A DNA stretch of 64,000 nt from Triplophysa rosa. Its lineage: Eukaryota > Chordata > Actinopteri > Cypriniformes > Nemacheilidae. The notes under the pieces were generated by a model. That model had not been told where the DNA came from. It did not search any database and was given only the letters and a program-made list of their open reading frames with translations. Positions 1-15,187 of this stretch are shown piece by piece. Made by a program: the position numbers and the translations under genes. The DNA is taken from the NCBI RefSeq assembly GCF_024868665.1, contig NC_079913.1, forward strand, positions 6,490,635 to 6,554,634. The letters run 5' to 3'. Numbering within the stretch: position 1 is the stretch's first letter; every line of letters begins with the position of its first letter.

Positions 1-60
<60 letters not shown>
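1..60. repeat. (CT)n microsatellite
   Basis: Thirty perfect CT dinucleotides open the window, so the tract is cut by the window edge and its true length is unknown. It is a simple polypurine/polypyrimidine microsatellite. Confidence 0.98.
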
Positions 61-61
<1 letters not shown>

Positions 62-842
62 GAGTCTTCGCATAGCCATTTTTGGCCTGACAGATGGCTT
101 TGTTGTCCATACTTATAAACACACTAGTTAACTTAATGCAGCATGATACTCACAGCATCTTTCTTGCTTATATCACTTACAGTATATTTAACACAAGAAA
201 AGCTACTTGCTTATTAAAACGGCTTTAAATTGTCTGATCTTACAGATGAAGTGGAAACTAACCTCAATAGTTTGACAGTTACTTAAAACAGACAAAGTCA
301 TAAGCGCATCTGTGTTTGAGAGGCTTGCCATTAAACTTCGCTAGCCACTTTGAAAGTGGCTTGTCACCTCTGGGTTAAAGTAGATGGCGTTTTTGTTTCC
401 ACAAGCTCAGTGGATTTCCACAACGCAGCATGGCATCTCTCACCAGTCCCACAACTATGTAAACACAGACCTGTGCCAACGAGAACAGCTGAACGTGTGT
501 GGAATATAATCTTTGCCCCTTTTCAGAATAGAAGATATAGGTGTGCACTGTAAAGCCGTAGTAGACACATTTCTGAAATGCAGATTACTGAAATCACATC
601 TCAAATCTTTGGTTAGGAGATTGGCATTGTGGGAAATTCCCCGAACAGAAAACTTTTATTTTGTGGAGAACTTCAGCTTCTTCATGACAAGCAGTCACAA
701 ACTGCAAAGGAACTTGATTTTGAAATGTGGCTGTTTCTGGTTTTTTGCATGTATGCATTTGGCAGTCACATTTTATCAGTATGTAGATTCCAGAGGAATC
801 CAATTCCCATTTTTAGTGCCATGGTCTACAAGTTGAGAAGCA

Positions 843-1119
843 TTAATGTGATATTTCACCCAAAAATGAAAACTAACTTTCTTCCAAAGAACACAAAAAA
901 GATGATGTAGAAAAATGTAAACCGGCCCCCATTCACTTGCATTGGTTTTGTGTCCATGCAATAGAAGTGAATGGGTGCCGGCACTGTTTAGTTACCAACT
1001 TTCTTCAAAATATCTTCTTTGGTGTTCTGCTGAAGAAAGAAAGTCATACAGGTTTGAAATGACTAGAGAGTGAGTAAATGATGACAGAATTTTCATTTTT
1101 GGGTGAACTATCACTTTAA
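843..1119. mobile_element. MITE-like inverted-repeat element (TTAAAG-TTCACCC family), copy 1
   Basis: The right end reads GGGTGAACTATCACTTTAA, and the left end is a degenerate inverted copy of it (GTGATATTTCACCCAAAAAT). The two halves are imperfectly palindromic around 955-965: CCCATTCACTTGCATTGG faces AGAAGTGAATGGG. Non-autonomous elements with these ends are very common in cyprinid genomes; I recall the Angel family name, but the assignment is from memory. It has no coding capacity. Confidence 0.8.
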
Positions 1120-2059
1120 GTGTTGAATCTACAACTTTTAGATCTTAGAGTTTTATTGAAATTCATATTAGCAAGGTTACAAAACATATGGTTATTGACA
1201 TTATTTTTTTAAGTTGCTTTATTTGTTACAGAAACTTTGGGACATTAATGCACCACAACAGTCTTTGCAACAACTATGAAGATATTATATACTGTATCTA
1301 AATCTATGTTTGCATGCAGTATAGTTGAGGCATCGCCTTGTAAGAATTTACAATGGCCATAACAAAAACTGTATAATTTGGTCCAGAACTTATCTTAATC
1401 TCGTCTGGGAGTCTTCCCTTCATGATTCATAGATATTGATCCATTAGTAACCTCAGTCTCCATGCCAAGCTGTAAAAAATACCAGATGCAGCTGGGCCAA
1501 AGCCCACAAGCCTTCCTTTCTGATGTTTAAACAAGGGAAGAGTTCATACGCAAATAATTACCAAACAAATAACAAAATACAACTGTGTAACATTTTTTTG
1601 GCCTCCCCAACGGGGTTGATCAGAGTTGAGGTCTGATGTGGATGGTTAGTATCACTGTGAGGGTGGATTTGACAGTGTTTTTTGTGTTATGCTTGAAACG
1701 CTTGAGATCAGCGAGTCAATGGCTTAGTGTAGCCGAATTACATGCGATGAGTCACAATCAAAATGCACTGTGGTTTTATTTTGGATCCTGCGCTGAACTG
1801 TCTTTGACCTTTGGTGGGTGCTAATGATCATGCTTAAAATGCCAGATTTGACTCAAGGCCATTTCATATCTGATTCAACAGGTGACAGAATGCAGATTGT
1901 CACTTTGTGTTTGCTTGATGTAAAGATCTCATCCAGGAGATCTGAGGATCTTGATCAGTGTTTTCCATTCGTTTTATGGTCCATTTTTTTGCATCCATAT
2001 TTTAGGGATTTGTATGATTCTCATATTATTGATAGTATCATATACTGTATATAAGAATA

Positions 2060-2235
2060 GCAATAATGATTTAGTTTTATAATAATAACAATAATAAAAA
2101 GAATCAATAAATATTCTTATTTAGTGATAATGTTAGTAATAACAATACTAATTATTGTATCAACAGTAATAATAATGATTAGAAAATAATAATAATCATA
2201 ATAATAACCACAATAATCATAATCATTTTCATCTA
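2060..2235. repeat. AAT/ATA-rich low-complexity tract
   Basis: The sequence is almost wholly A and T, with many AATAAT trinucleotide stretches broken by single substitutions. It looks like a decayed (AAT)n microsatellite. Confidence 0.75.
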
Positions 2236-5200
2236 ATAAAAAGTGTTTTTAAAAGCTTTGAATAACTTATATGTAGTCCACGCATCTATAAAGTAAAATA
2301 AATATTTTGAGTTTCGTAGAAATCTTCCGTGATCATCCCATATTCTGTAGTTCCACTGAACTAAATGATTTATTCAAGGCTTTACAGCAGTTCTTTCAAA
2401 ATGACGTGTAGAGTTAATAATAAGCTCTTTGTGAGCTGTGAGGATGGAGTGGTATGTATGTATGTTGTCATTGTCTCCGTACAGCTAAACATTTTGACAC
2501 ATACCCTCTGCTATCCAAAATACCACCTTCTCCCGTTCCACAATCTCTGACTACACGTGTCCTTACAAATCATCTGTCACGATGCCCCTATGAAATAAAT
2601 CTCAGCAGTCTGGGTCACGCCAAATGGTCTAGCCAACCAGGAGAATAGGTGAGACCTCTGGCGCCTTTCAGATTTTTTCAAACCAGCCCTTTATCTGGAT
2701 GCCTACAGAAGTGATGTGTGAGATTTAGAAATGAGGACTTTGCTGTTGTGCATCAAGAACAAGAACGTAATGAGCTGTGATGCACCTTTAAAACGGACTC
2801 TTTACAAAATGGTAAATCAACAGATGAGCCTGGATCAGTTTAAATCTAATCTGCTTTTAAAAGTCTCAGCTGTGAGTTAAAACATGGCCCAGGGGATCGA
2901 AAACCCTAGAGGTTTCATTAGAGGGTGTGTAAACGGAGTGGATAGGTCTTCAATCTCCTGTAGACATGAGTCAAAAATAAGTTTGATGAATAATGTATTT
3001 CGATATGAAAGCAAGGAGGAAAAATGAAAGAACGAGAGAAGACAAAAGATCCAAAACCCACAAAGATGTTTATCTGCCATCAACATTCCGCATTACCTCG
3101 CCTGATGAATACTACATAAACATCCTCTTTTCATATGAACACAAGGGCCCTTATTTCAAATGTACTTACAAAGTCATTGTTTACTTAGACTTAATGACTA
3201 CAGCCACGTCCAACACACCCCTCCATTCCTGAATCACAAACTAAGGCCGTTGAAACAAAGAGATACACATTCCACAAGGAATAAAACCCCCCGTCAGAAA
3301 CCGCAAAATTTTTGCTGTGGGCTCATGACTCCCCTGATGTTGCAATGCATTGTGGGGCATACGACAGAATCTGCGTTAAACACAGAGGTTGTTATGAGCC
3401 AAACAAATATGTGAACTGCTTAGTGCCACGGCTTTAACCGAGATATGGTTTTAACATTACTAATATAATATATATAAAGTTTTTCACCCTCGTGTCTTCT
3501 TGGCAAAGTGCAGATCAGCAATGCAGCCAAGACAGGACCTGGGTGAGGGGGGGATTTGGGCTTAAACGTGGCCGGCCCTCATGGTTTATTGCCAAAAAAA
3601 GCAACCCGGATGAACAAATGTGAGAGAGGCTTTAAACAAAGGATAAACAGATCTCTGGGCCTGAGATTCTCCATCATGGCTGCCATATGTAAGCATTGAA
3701 TGTGTTTCTCTGCACTTAGCTTGACAGCGAAGGAATACATCATAAATCACTTGTTACCCATTACTGTAATTAATAAGGCTTTGACGAGACTCTCAGACTT
3801 CAGGGTTGCCCTAAAAACGCTTGTGTAAGACGATGAGAGAGGAGTGCCAATATGAAATCAATGGGAAAAAATGTAAACGCAAATTCTGTGCCATCTTGTC
3901 TCAGGTTTAGATAACAACCGAGTATATCCAACCTCAAGAAACTGTTTTAGATTTATTTCGATCTCACAATGAAATATTGTTTTCTGTGTCAAGTTAATTT
4001 TGAATCACGTTAACAGAAAAGTTCAGCCAAAATGGGAGTTATGTTTTAATATATAGTTTATATATGTTAAAATGTGTGCACATGTTCTTTCAAATCAGTT
4101 TTTTCTTTTTGGTACAGAAACACTATGTCATGGTGTTTATAAGACATTCAAACAACCAGATTTGATATTATGGATGTTTAACTAACACCATGTTTGTTGG
4201 GCACCATGTTTGATTTGTGGGCTGTAACAGAGAAAATATCTATATATAAAAGATATATGTACAAAATACTGTAAGTTTGTGTTTTACTGAACAGCAGGAT
4301 TCAGGTTGGCGGTGTATTGTATTTAGCTGCTGTCCTTCTGAAGCCTTGTATCTCCATATTTTGTGATTTTTATTTTTTGCTACAAATCATCTTTATTAGT
4401 CACCCTTTATGTTTGTCACTGGGTTTTGCAAATATCTAACCGATAAAAAGTATTAAAAAGTGCTTGTCAACTTTGACAACACAGTATGCAATCATTACTA
4501 AAGTACAGTGTTTTTTGCCATTTCCTGAAAAACAGCAAATTTGAACATCTGCGGTTTAAGAAGGACAGCGACGATTTCAACGTTTAAAACCAAACAATCA
4601 ACTCAGACAGAGATTAGGGAGGTAAATGTGGATTGACTGGGATTGTACCAAACACTCTCACTGTCTCATCTGAGCGTTTTTGGACATCTCCAACTGTGTG
4701 TTTACATGGCTCTGTCTTCTCTCAGCGGGGCGTTCCCCCTAAAGCTACAGGGTTCCCCGCGGAGACGACCCTTATGCTGCTAAAGTCAGAGGTCGACGGT
4801 CCCAGAGGGAAATGTTGGCGACACCCCAGTAGCTGAGCAGACAGAGGCGTTCAGTAGACTAATGGGGTCTGACTTCATCATTAAGGAGGAGGCTTGTGTA
4901 AGAACAACATTATACACACCCACAAATCGATAAGGGCGACACAGTGTTTAAGCACAACGTTTGATGGAAGGATACAAAATTTATATAAAAATAATTGTTT
5001 TTCTTCATAATCATTATAGCCTAAGATTAATGGTTTGTGTACAAACACAGTACAGAAAAAGAGGTTCCCTGCTAGAAATTTGTTAGAAACCACATTTTGT
5101 AACCTATAATCCCAAACGCAGCTATGCTATGAACTATTAAGTTAAAAGTCCCAAATCCACCTTAAAACCAGCCACCCCCATTACAAACCTGTTGTCTAGT

Positions 5201-8200
5201 GTCAAGTAATTGGATTAGGCTGTTGGATTCGTATAGTGTCACAAGATAAATGGCTGCCTGGGCACCATGATGGATGAACATTGCCAACAAGGCGCCTTTC
5301 CATCTGACACTCCAACATACATCATCTATTAGTCTCGTTTTTGGCCACTCAGTGGCTAAATCGTGGCCGCTAACCAAATGTGTGACCACAGGGACCAGCA
5401 TATCACAAGTCTGCATCTTTAACCCTTTAGTTTAGCTCTTCAGCTTAAACTGTTTAAGTGTAATTGCATTTTAGACTTTAATCACATTTCACAGGAAATC
5501 TGGCTGTTGTGGATGTTTAAGTAGACTTTGGTAAGAACAAATTTCGTTGGCATGATTAATCACACCATTGTAGCAATATGGTTATTTTGAAAATAATAAT
5601 ACAATTAAAATAATAAGATTCAAAAAACAAAATAAAAATGGACAAAAATACGAATACAAAATAATACTAATAAAATAAAATAAAAATTAATAATTTAAAT
5701 TAAACAGTTTTTAAGTAAGAAAGTTGGAAATACATTTAGCATGAATAGGAAAATAAGCAAAGTAATCAATTGTTTTGATTGAAATTTTAATTGTTTGAAT
5801 TAAGAAAATAAGAAAAGTAATACATTCTTTAAAAAAACTTCACTGAAACATGTTTTTAAAAGTAATTTTTTACTATACAAATTTTAGGCCTCAACTCAAA
5901 AGTGACTGGTTACATCTATATTTTTTTAATTGGCACAAGTGCATTTTAACATGTGGCAACAGACTATTCTTTGTATTGACAACTGAGCCAGTTGAAAAAT
6001 TTAGATATAGCGTAGAAAGTAAAATAGAGGTCTGAAATGTTTTTTGTGCTTTAATTACTTTAGTGACATTTTGTACATAAAGACATTTTTTTTTACACAA
6101 AGTAGATGTTTTTATTTCTACTTATTGGTACATTTTTCAAATGATTTCTAACTTTTACACATATCTACATTGATCATTAATTCACTAATGAGGTGAAATG
6201 TTGCCTATATACAAGCATTGTTCAGTTGTTTTCAGGCACAGCCCCAGGGAAGACCCAGGCACCCCCACCCGCTCCCAAGCTCTAGTTATTTGTTTACACT
6301 ATGGTTCATAGATAATTCAGGCCTCAGGCCCATTTAAAACAGTTCAGCTATTACTAATAAACCATTGATTCTAAAGAGTGTCAGACTTTTCTCACCAGAA
6401 CCTGTTTGCCCCCACTTTCTGTTTGTGTGCATTTCCCCAAAGTGTCTGTTCACCGCTCTATTTGTTAGTGGTACCTCTGTATTTGTATTTGGGATGGGGG
6501 TTGGATTGTTTTTTTCCCCTGTCGATCGACGTGTCAAATGTGAGGCGACATTTTTATTAAGCTCCACAACAATACAATAACAGAAGCAGAGCATTATTAA
6601 ACAATGGCTGCAGTTAAACTCATTTGCTTGAATGATCATTGGAGGGCTTATCTGTGCCAGGCCTGAAACACCCTCAATAAGGATGTAGAAGTGTACTTAA
6701 CCCCCTGCTGTGATGCAGGAGAAATGCAAATAAATTATACGCCCAAATAATACAGGCAGATTTTCGAACAATTGAAAATTTATTGTCCGTTATGTATAGT
6801 GTAATTTAGCATTTAGTATATTAGGACGCATTTTCTTTTCAGGTCAGAAATGTTGTGTTATTTTCTCACTCCAATTGTATACATTAATAATAAGCCAAGC
6901 TTGAGAATGTAAATTGCAACTTCACATCTGTGGCTGTTTTTCACATTTATTTTAGAAGACCTAGGCAGTTAATAGGCTGTGGGGCTACAGATCAATACAA
7001 CATTACAACAAATATGATGAGGCATTATTGAACCTCTATGTTCCCTATTGCTACATTGATTCACCGCTGGAGTTAGGTCAGAATCCCATTATTGAGGGCT
7101 GAAGCTGAACTTCGTATGTGTGCACGTGCCTACTAATAACAGACATTGAACAGCAGATACTGGGTATAGAGTACAAGGGCTTTAATGGGCACCTTTATCA
7201 TATTTACCACAAATATTATTCAGGAAGTCATTTTGTTATATAATAATGTAATTTGCAACTATATTAGTTTGCAAAAATAGACCTTTGGGCCCAACTGTAG
7301 AATCATGTGTAGAATTCATATGGTAACTGAATCGAAAGATATATAAAATAAAAATGAAGAGTGTGTTGATAGATGAACTGTAACAAATCCTTCAGTCCGT
7401 TCTCTGACACAACCTCTGCTGGAAAAGGTGAAAAAGTCTCTTCCTTTGTTTTTGTTCCCAAATAAGTCTGAGATTAAGAAAACCTGGCTGATGAATGGCT
7501 TTAGCGTGCTGGTATTTGTAAGACATGCATTCGACGGCTACACTTGCCAAACTTTCTTCAAAGGCCTTTCTCCATTTAGACAGCTTGTGGGGATTGTGGA
7601 AAAGGACACGTTGATTAAACCCTCACAGTTTTTAGCGATTTAAACACTTAGAAACTCCTATATATAAATAAGGAATTAAATCTAATGTTTGCTGCAGACT
7701 TCCTCCAAGCCCAAGAGAACCCCAGATATATGAACAGCTGCTCTTTGAATCATACAGTATATAAGTAAAACATGAATTGAACTTGGTTTACTTTTCGCTG
7801 TTTTATTCTTGGCACAGGGATGATTTGGGAGTGTGGAGGTCTTTGCCAAGACTACACTAACACAGATTCATGTTCTCCAAACCTCATAGTGACTTCTGCC
7901 CGTGGCGAGAAGACAATGGACACAGTGATCAAACAGGAGAAGACAGGAAGTAAGTGAGGACGAATGAAAGGAAACGCTGAAGATCAGGATGAGGGGTTTG
8001 CACACAAATTGAAGCAAATTATATGCACAAATTGAAGCATAACTATATGCACTAATCTGAAAAACAATGTTTCGTAAGTTTCTTAAACTTATACTATGTG
8101 AAAAATGCAACTTTCTAAAAAATGAGTTATGTTCACTTGCGCTAAACTAGCAAGAATGGTATTTTGTGGGTGATTGACAGGATGTTGCAACACTGTTACA

Positions 8201-9618
8201 GAGGTCCTGTGAGCATTTGAAGCAGAGTGTGTTTTGGGTTGGTTGTTAGGCTGTTGCTAGGTGATGGCCCAAATCAAAGATATTTTATGATCCCCATCCC
8301 TAAATGTTGTCTGTGAAATTTAGAAATAGTCTTCAAAATGCTAACCCTTAATGGCCATTCAGATGAAGAACGACAGCTTTAACAATAGCCTGTATTGATC
8401 ATTTATTAGTAACCACATTGATGGATGCTTTGTTTATTCTAATGTTCAAAGAAATAGAAATAAATGCACAAACCCTTTCAGTTTAGCTGGATTCTGATTG
8501 GCTGTCAATATTTTTTTATGGCTCTGAAAGCAGTGCTTTCAAAAATATTGTTACAATAAAGTTAAGCAATAGAAGAGTTTTGTACTTGATACATCTTCAA
8601 CTGAACAACAAGCGTGATTTAAACATCTTTGTCCCTCTTTGTTTATCTGTATAAATCTTTCACAGACAAATAAAAGCGGGTCCAGCCAGTCCTGTCTCTG
8701 TGAGGCCCCGTCTCTGATTTACGTGCACAACCATCAGTTTGCACTTCATTTGGAGTTTGCTCAGAGCCCTGAAGCTCTCGGGCAGAGCGAAGAACGTTTG
8801 ATGTAAGTGTGGCAGAAAGTCTCTCCCCAGTCATTCCTCTCTGCTCTTGTTTTACGAGTTCTGTGCTCACACTATTAAACCAAAGTCTGGATTGTCCAAT
8901 AGGAAACAGTCTCCCAATGGGATTATAGATGGCCTTGAATGAAATGGAGGGGAAGAGATTAATTCTTCTGGTGACATGGTGAACATTACTCTTAAGGATG
9001 AATCTGTGGTCGTCAAAGACTGTGTGTGTTTCTGTATGTTATTCGTGTAGTCGGAAAGCACGAAACCACAAATCTGTGGCAAAACATGACCACAGAACAC
9101 TGTTAACCATAGTTTAAAAAATAGGAATGATTTAATTTCCTGACATCCCGTTGGATATAATATGTTGTCATTTTTAGACTTGCATTGAAGTAATGTCATT
9201 CTACTGGAGAATTGAAAGAAATCAAGTATATAAGAGGCAGGTTTGCTTTATGCTGAAATGTCTTCACAAAAAAATTCTATACAAATTATTTTTAGTATTT
9301 GAATGAAAAATAAGATTGATGACAACGCAAGTCATCTTGCATCATTCCCACCCCCCAAAAAATATTTGTTCACAAATATTTACAAGCACATCTTCGGCCC
9401 ATCATGTGACAATCATATTTAAAGCGTGACATGAGAGGTCGTGACCCCTGGCTGGGCAGTATATACCAGTTACTGAGGCCTGAGGCTGAAGGCAGGTCAG
9501 GTCTTACATGAAGAGCCTCAGGCCACCCAGTCTGACAAGTCTACCTAAAAACAATATCAGTTTGTATTGGTCTTTTACTGTGGTATACATCTTATGTCTT
9601 TAATGCACATCAGATCTT

Positions 9619-9620
9619 TC

Positions 9621-9671
<51 letters not shown>
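9619..9671. repeat. (GAAA)n microsatellite
   Basis: About thirteen uninterrupted GAAA/AAAG tetranucleotides form a polypurine tract. Confidence 0.97.
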
Positions 9672-10564
9672 TAGATATGTATCCGAAAATAGTTAAAGGA
9701 CCTTAAAATAATATATAAATAAATGAATTAGGTTTGTTCCCTGCGACATTACAAAAGCTAACAAATTGTGACAGCTCTGTGTAAATAATAAAGTCAGTAT
9801 TTGACAGGGGCAGTAGTGAGGCGTGTCTGAATAGAGGAAGGGGCAAATAATGTCAGTGACTTCATTACAAATAGTGAGATTACTGATTTAATCAGACCTC
9901 TCTCTTAAGATCTCTCTTAAGCTTTGGTTCCTGTGACTTGTAATAGGAAATAGATGTTAGTCCATCACATAAGCATTTATATAGTCTGTTTGATTAAATA
10001 TCATCAAACTTACAGCTCAGCTGGTTTTTCATCATGTTAAGGTTTAAAACAGCTTACATTTCTTAATAATATTTATGAATTCAGTACATGCTGATGGGAG
10101 ATACTGTAATATGTGACCTTGTCAGGACCTATACAGTATTGCGAGATATGGGTAGTGGCTGCACACGTGTCCTGTATCTCTATCCCGCATGCGCTTATCT
10201 TATTGGACAGAGATTTCACCTCTCATGTAGCAGCAGTCTGCACATCTATGCAATGACTCATGCAAAGGCCTATGGGAAGACAGTGAAGGGCTTTGTCAGA
10301 TGCCATTACAGTTACATGGACAGAGCTTGACACAAACATATGTTCACATGCAGTATATAATAGAGTTAGATGATCCATTTTAAAACCATCTGCAAATTGT
10401 TGAATGCCTCTGTTTGTCATTGTTTCTACCTCGCTAAACAAAAACACGTGTTTCATCATGTTCTCGTAATGCAAAATGCTGTTTGCAATCATTCTCACCA
10501 GTGACTGTCAGTGTCTCACTGTGTTGCTGGTCTTGTGCTTAAAACACATTTTCCGGAATGAGCT

Positions 10565-10908
10565 TAAAGGTCCCTTTTATAAAATTTAGCTGCATCTTCC
10601 TTCCTTTCGAAGCACTACGGTGGCTGACACAGGACTAAGATGTCGTCACGTTTTCGCTTCTTTGCCGGACTTCTCTGCTCTGTAGTGCAGTTTGTCCGTT
10701 TAGGGCTACTGTAGAAACAACATGGCAACTTCCATGCAAGGGGACCCGCCGTGTATGTAGATAGAAATAGCTCATTTTAAGGAAATAAAAACATAATGGT
10801 TCACTATGTAATGTCGTTATACACATCTGAAGACAAAGTTATGTACTGTGTATTATATTGCATTTCTGTCAATAGAGCTTCCAAAAATTACACACCGGAC
10901 CTTTCAAA
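10565..10908. mobile_element. MITE-like element with TTAAAGGTCC ends
   Basis: The left end reads TTAAAGGTCC and the right end GGACCTTTCAA, inverted copies with one difference. The interior has no coding potential. The right part (GAGCTTCCAAAAATTACACA) resembles a dispersed repeat I know from fish genomes. The autonomous parent is not identifiable here. Confidence 0.65.
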
Positions 10909-12299
10909 TAACTGTTTATTAGTATATGTTGTTTTAAAAAGTCAAGAGTTTGCATTCAAATGTTTAATTCTCTTTCTCTCTGTCCACATCTCCAATGTCG
11001 CGTGATGTTGTGAATGTAAACTTAACATTCAGTGAAAGTCTCCCTGGAGTTTTTTATTTGCAGAGCAAGAGTAAAGAACACAGTAAGCCTGGTGTGTTCA
11101 AAGCCCTCTGCTGATTTTCAGCATGCCCAGACCTCCGTACAGGGCTTATCAGACCCCTGTGCACATTCCGCACAATGTTAGGCGGAGACAATGATGTTAC
11201 ATGAGAATGCATGAGAATGTTTTTCTTTCTCACACTAACTTCTTTTACTTTTCTACCCTAAAGGTGCAGTCAAACTAGACTTCAGATCCCATATCGAAAA
11301 AGGTGTCAGGATGTGATGTCACACTCTAGGGCTTCTGGGATTGGTGAATGAAGATATAAATATTATTCTCTTCTAAGCTTTTGATTCTGATTCTGTATTT
11401 TTGTCCACCAATCTCCCTACACTATGCTCGTTTATCACAGCTGTTAAACTCAGATCCATCTCATATTATTTCTTGTACAGAGGCTGACTATACAATATTG
11501 AGCCGAAAAGTCAATCTGGTATGTTTAGATTACACGTTTCCAATTCAATTCTTATATTCAAGTTCACCAAAGTGAGAGCGAAATTTATTTGCTTGCATTC
11601 CCACTGTCCCACTTTATCATACGAATGGATGTAAATGAAACACAAAGCGTATCGTGACCTTCCTATAGGCTAAAAAGAAAGATGGGACAGATGATTGCCT
11701 GTTATCTCTGTGCACAAACCCAAATGGAAAGTCACAAAGGGGGTGCCATTACCCATAATTCCTCATTTCCTCAAACTCTTTGCTAGTAGGAAATACATGT
11801 ATGTACAGTAAGTGGATGTGAGTCTTGTTTTTGTTTAGCAGCATTTGAGTTTTGAGGACCGGCATGGTTGTAAAGATGATTCTAATAGAATCCATATGGG
11901 GAGTCATTCAGGGCCCGTATGTATAAAACCACTTAGAGTAAAAATTTGCTCTTAAATGTGCCATTTTACTATTATTCTTACACTCAATATATCAGTCACT
12001 ATTATAAGCTTAACGTTGTAAATCAGGGGAAGGTAGGCAGACAGTTTTCAACACTGATTTGTATGTACTTAACTCAATTTTGGTTTATTTTACCCAAAGA
12101 AGATATGGTTTGCAGCTGTATATATAAATGAATACAATTTATAATAATAAAATATTAATGTAATGTCTGAATTAAGTAATGTCTTAATTCAGTCTTGAAT
12201 AAATGGTGCCATGCTGCTATGACTTCACCCTTGCAGGCTCCCTATTGGCTGATTCAGAGGTCAAGGGCGGCCATTTTGTGTTTAAATCATTGTAGTCCT

Positions 12300-12815
12300 T
12301 AATTCACAACACTTAAAACCCAAAAATCAACTTTGTGTGGTTTTTTTCTCACCCACATGACGTTAAACATGTTTAGAGAACTTCCGGTGTCTTTGGAGCA
12401 CAAACAAAGATATTTAGGTGAGATTTCCAGGCCTCCTCATAGACATCATGGTGTCAGTTTTTGCCAAGGTCCAGAAAAGTACTAAAGACATCGTTAAATT
12501 GGTCCATCCGCGCATAGTGGCTCAGTTGAATTTTTTCAAGCGACGAGAATGCTTTATGTGCGAAAAACAAACCAAAATATACTGACTTTAATCGATATGT
12601 TCTCCTCTGTCTTGTCAGTGTATGGCGCGCGTTCACAAGAGCACTTCTTCGTCTTCTGCATGTAAACACAGAGTTGCGCTTCCGCGTTGTGAGTCAGAGC
12701 GCCGGCATCCAATAGGGGCAAGCCCCATGCGGAGTTCGGCGCACAAACCTGTCTACTTTTGAAGTGCTCTCGTCCAAGAAGAAGACGAAGAAGTGCTCTC
12801 TTGAACGCGCAAAAA
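12300..12815. mobile_element. Inverted-repeat (MITE-like) element
   Basis: Two imperfect inverted arms, about 12625-12659 and 12779-12810, pair over roughly 30 nt. The left arm contains AAGAGCACTTCTTCGTCTTC and the right arm GAAGACGAAGAAGTGCTCTC, enclosing about 120 nt. The upstream CTTTGTGTGG and CACCCACATGACG segments are probably part of the same element, but outer ends and a target duplication were not resolved. Confidence 0.5.
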
Positions 12816-15187
12816 TAAGAATCAGTCTTAAACTTTACTGAAAGTTGCTTTTATCTTCTTTATAAAAGTCTCCTACACTTCTACACAAAGTCTTCTTCAG
12901 AATTTTTTGACACTTAAGTCAAAGTTTAAGACTCCTAAGACCATTTTTGAGAAGTTATACATAAGGGCCCTGGGTTTTACAGCGCAGCTCTTGTAAGACC
13001 TTGTCAGTGTTGCAAGTGATCTATTGTTTTTACAACCGCTGCTATTTTTCCCCCAGTAGACAATATGATCATTCACATAGTCATGGATGTTGAAGGAAGG
13101 GTTGGACTTTCTTTCTCTTGTCGATTGTTTTTTTTTCTGTAGCACCTTGTCCAACTGTTCTCATGCTTTGTTCAACTCTTACTCATTACGTTTACACAGT
13201 GACTGGATCCAAAACCTTTAAATGACACACAGCTCATGTCGAGACATAAGTGTGTGCAGTCCAGTCTAGCACATGTTTACTAAACGTAACTATTAAAATG
13301 CAGGTGTGTCAGTTCTGTCATAGAATAAGGTGTCACTCTAGTTCAAATCCAAACTGTGTGTGAACACAACCGAATTCGGCTGTGTGAATGTTGCTCTACG
13401 TTCGTACAAACTCGTTTATGCTCTCGCTTGCTTTCTCTTGCAATGACGCTTCCAGATGTTTCCAATAAAAGTAGTGTCAGGGAGGAAAATTGCTGGCAGA
13501 TCTTTGCTTTTGTAAGCTGTTCTTCAACATTTAGAGAAAAAACTCTTTTTTTAAGAGGACTGCAGGGCGGTAACTCAGCGCTCCACGGGGAGGGGTGGAC
13601 AGTTTGGCATGGCTTTGAGAGGCCCTTGCGCATTTGTCTTTTTCATCACGTTTTATGTGGCCGCGGTTGATACAAATAATCGCTCAGAAAGTGAGATGGA
13701 CAGTCTTTTTCAATGTTATCATCACTCTTAGAGATTTTTTTTAAGACAGATCATGTATCCAGAGTGCTTAAATTATTACAATTCAGAGAAAAGAAGAACC
13801 TTTGTCACATGCAGTTAGCAAGACATGCAGTTAGCAAGACATGCAAAGATGCATGACAACATGATATCCTGCGTTAAAGGTGAAGTGTGTACGTTTTTAA
13901 TGTCAAAATACTTTCTTGTCTCGTTCTAGTTTCATGTCTATAGACAACTTCAAGACATTTATAGAGTTTGACTTCACACAGTGCTTTAAAAATGCTTTCA
14001 GTGTCAGTTGCCTTGGGGTGGGACTGTCTGTTTGAACAATGGAAGATGGGGAAAACCTTTCTGGAAATCATTATTTTTGCAATATACTGTAGTTTGATGC
14101 TGCTTGGGTTTGGTACCGTATATATTACATACTTCAGCCATTACATGCTCTCTTAGCATTAAGCAGATGTTTTGACAAAAAAATTAATTATGTAAAAATA
14201 TTATTCCATGCAAGATTTCACAGGTCTGCCCACAAATGCTAGATAAAGACCTGTAGGCACCATGAATTATTTATACATGTGACAGTCAAGCACAATTGGA
14301 CATTTTCAGACCATGATGTAACTGCTTTGTTCAAATGGCACTCAGTGACATCATTTTACATCTTTGCTCTGTTTGCATTCAAGAGCCAAGAGGATTTTTG
14401 TGTGTGTTCTTAACAGGGAAACATCTAAGCAGTGCAACGGGAGACTAGCGGTCACCGTCGACATAGCCCAGGACGTAGAGCTTCAAAGAAACGTGGCCAT
14501 TTTTCACCCGGTGGGTTGTTTGCTTGCGAGATCATTTCAGAAATGTCACAGAAATATGCACCATCATTACTCACCATGAGATGTGATAGTCGGCATAAAT
14601 CTCTCTGCAGATCCTCAAATAAAATGAAACGAACAGTGGGCTGTTTCTGGTTTGTGTTACACGTTGGTTCTGTATTTTTGTAGATTTGCGTTTAAGAGTT
14701 ATTCCAAGGCTGGTCACACTGTCGATATTTCTTGTTCGCAGCATTTCGATAGTTCTTTCCTCTCCGACACATTTTTCTAAAAATGTCTTGGAGCAGTAAT
14801 TGTTTTAAAATGCAGAGTTTGCTGCAGACAGAAAGGGGAACAGACTTTGATATCCTCTGTGGTTCTGTGATAAGAGTGAGCTGCTATGCTTTGATGTGAT
14901 GTTCACCGTATAATCGGGCCAATGGATGGAAAACCTCACGCTTTCTTCAAACTTCACATGAATATGAATGGGAGTCGTAAGGAGTTTACCAGTTTTGGTT
15001 ACGATTCCACTTAACAGTTCCATTTCCTCAACGTTGCATTAATCTATTTCTAAAGATGAAAAATATATATTTTTGTAACTTTTTTTACAATAAAACTATT
15101 ACTAATATGAATATTTAAATATGAACATCGAGTAATTCTAAAAATCATGAATGCAACCTAATATAGTGCCTGGTTTATTTCAAGTTG

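Larger units (their letters stand above)
61..9617. other. Gene-free AT-rich stretch
   Basis: I find no open frame with recognisable protein similarity or splice-site support. The frames here are short and have no homology I recognise. The stretch holds one MITE-like element (843-1119), an AAT-rich low-complexity patch (about 2060-2235) and an A/T-rich patch (about 5575-5870). The rest is unassigned intergenic or intronic DNA. Exons of a long-intron gene could be missed by eye. Confidence 0.6.

Noticed and set aside
13874..14160. Possible MITE beginning TTAAAGGTGAAGTGTGTACG
   Set aside because: The left end resembles a dispersed fish repeat, but no matching inverted right end was found.
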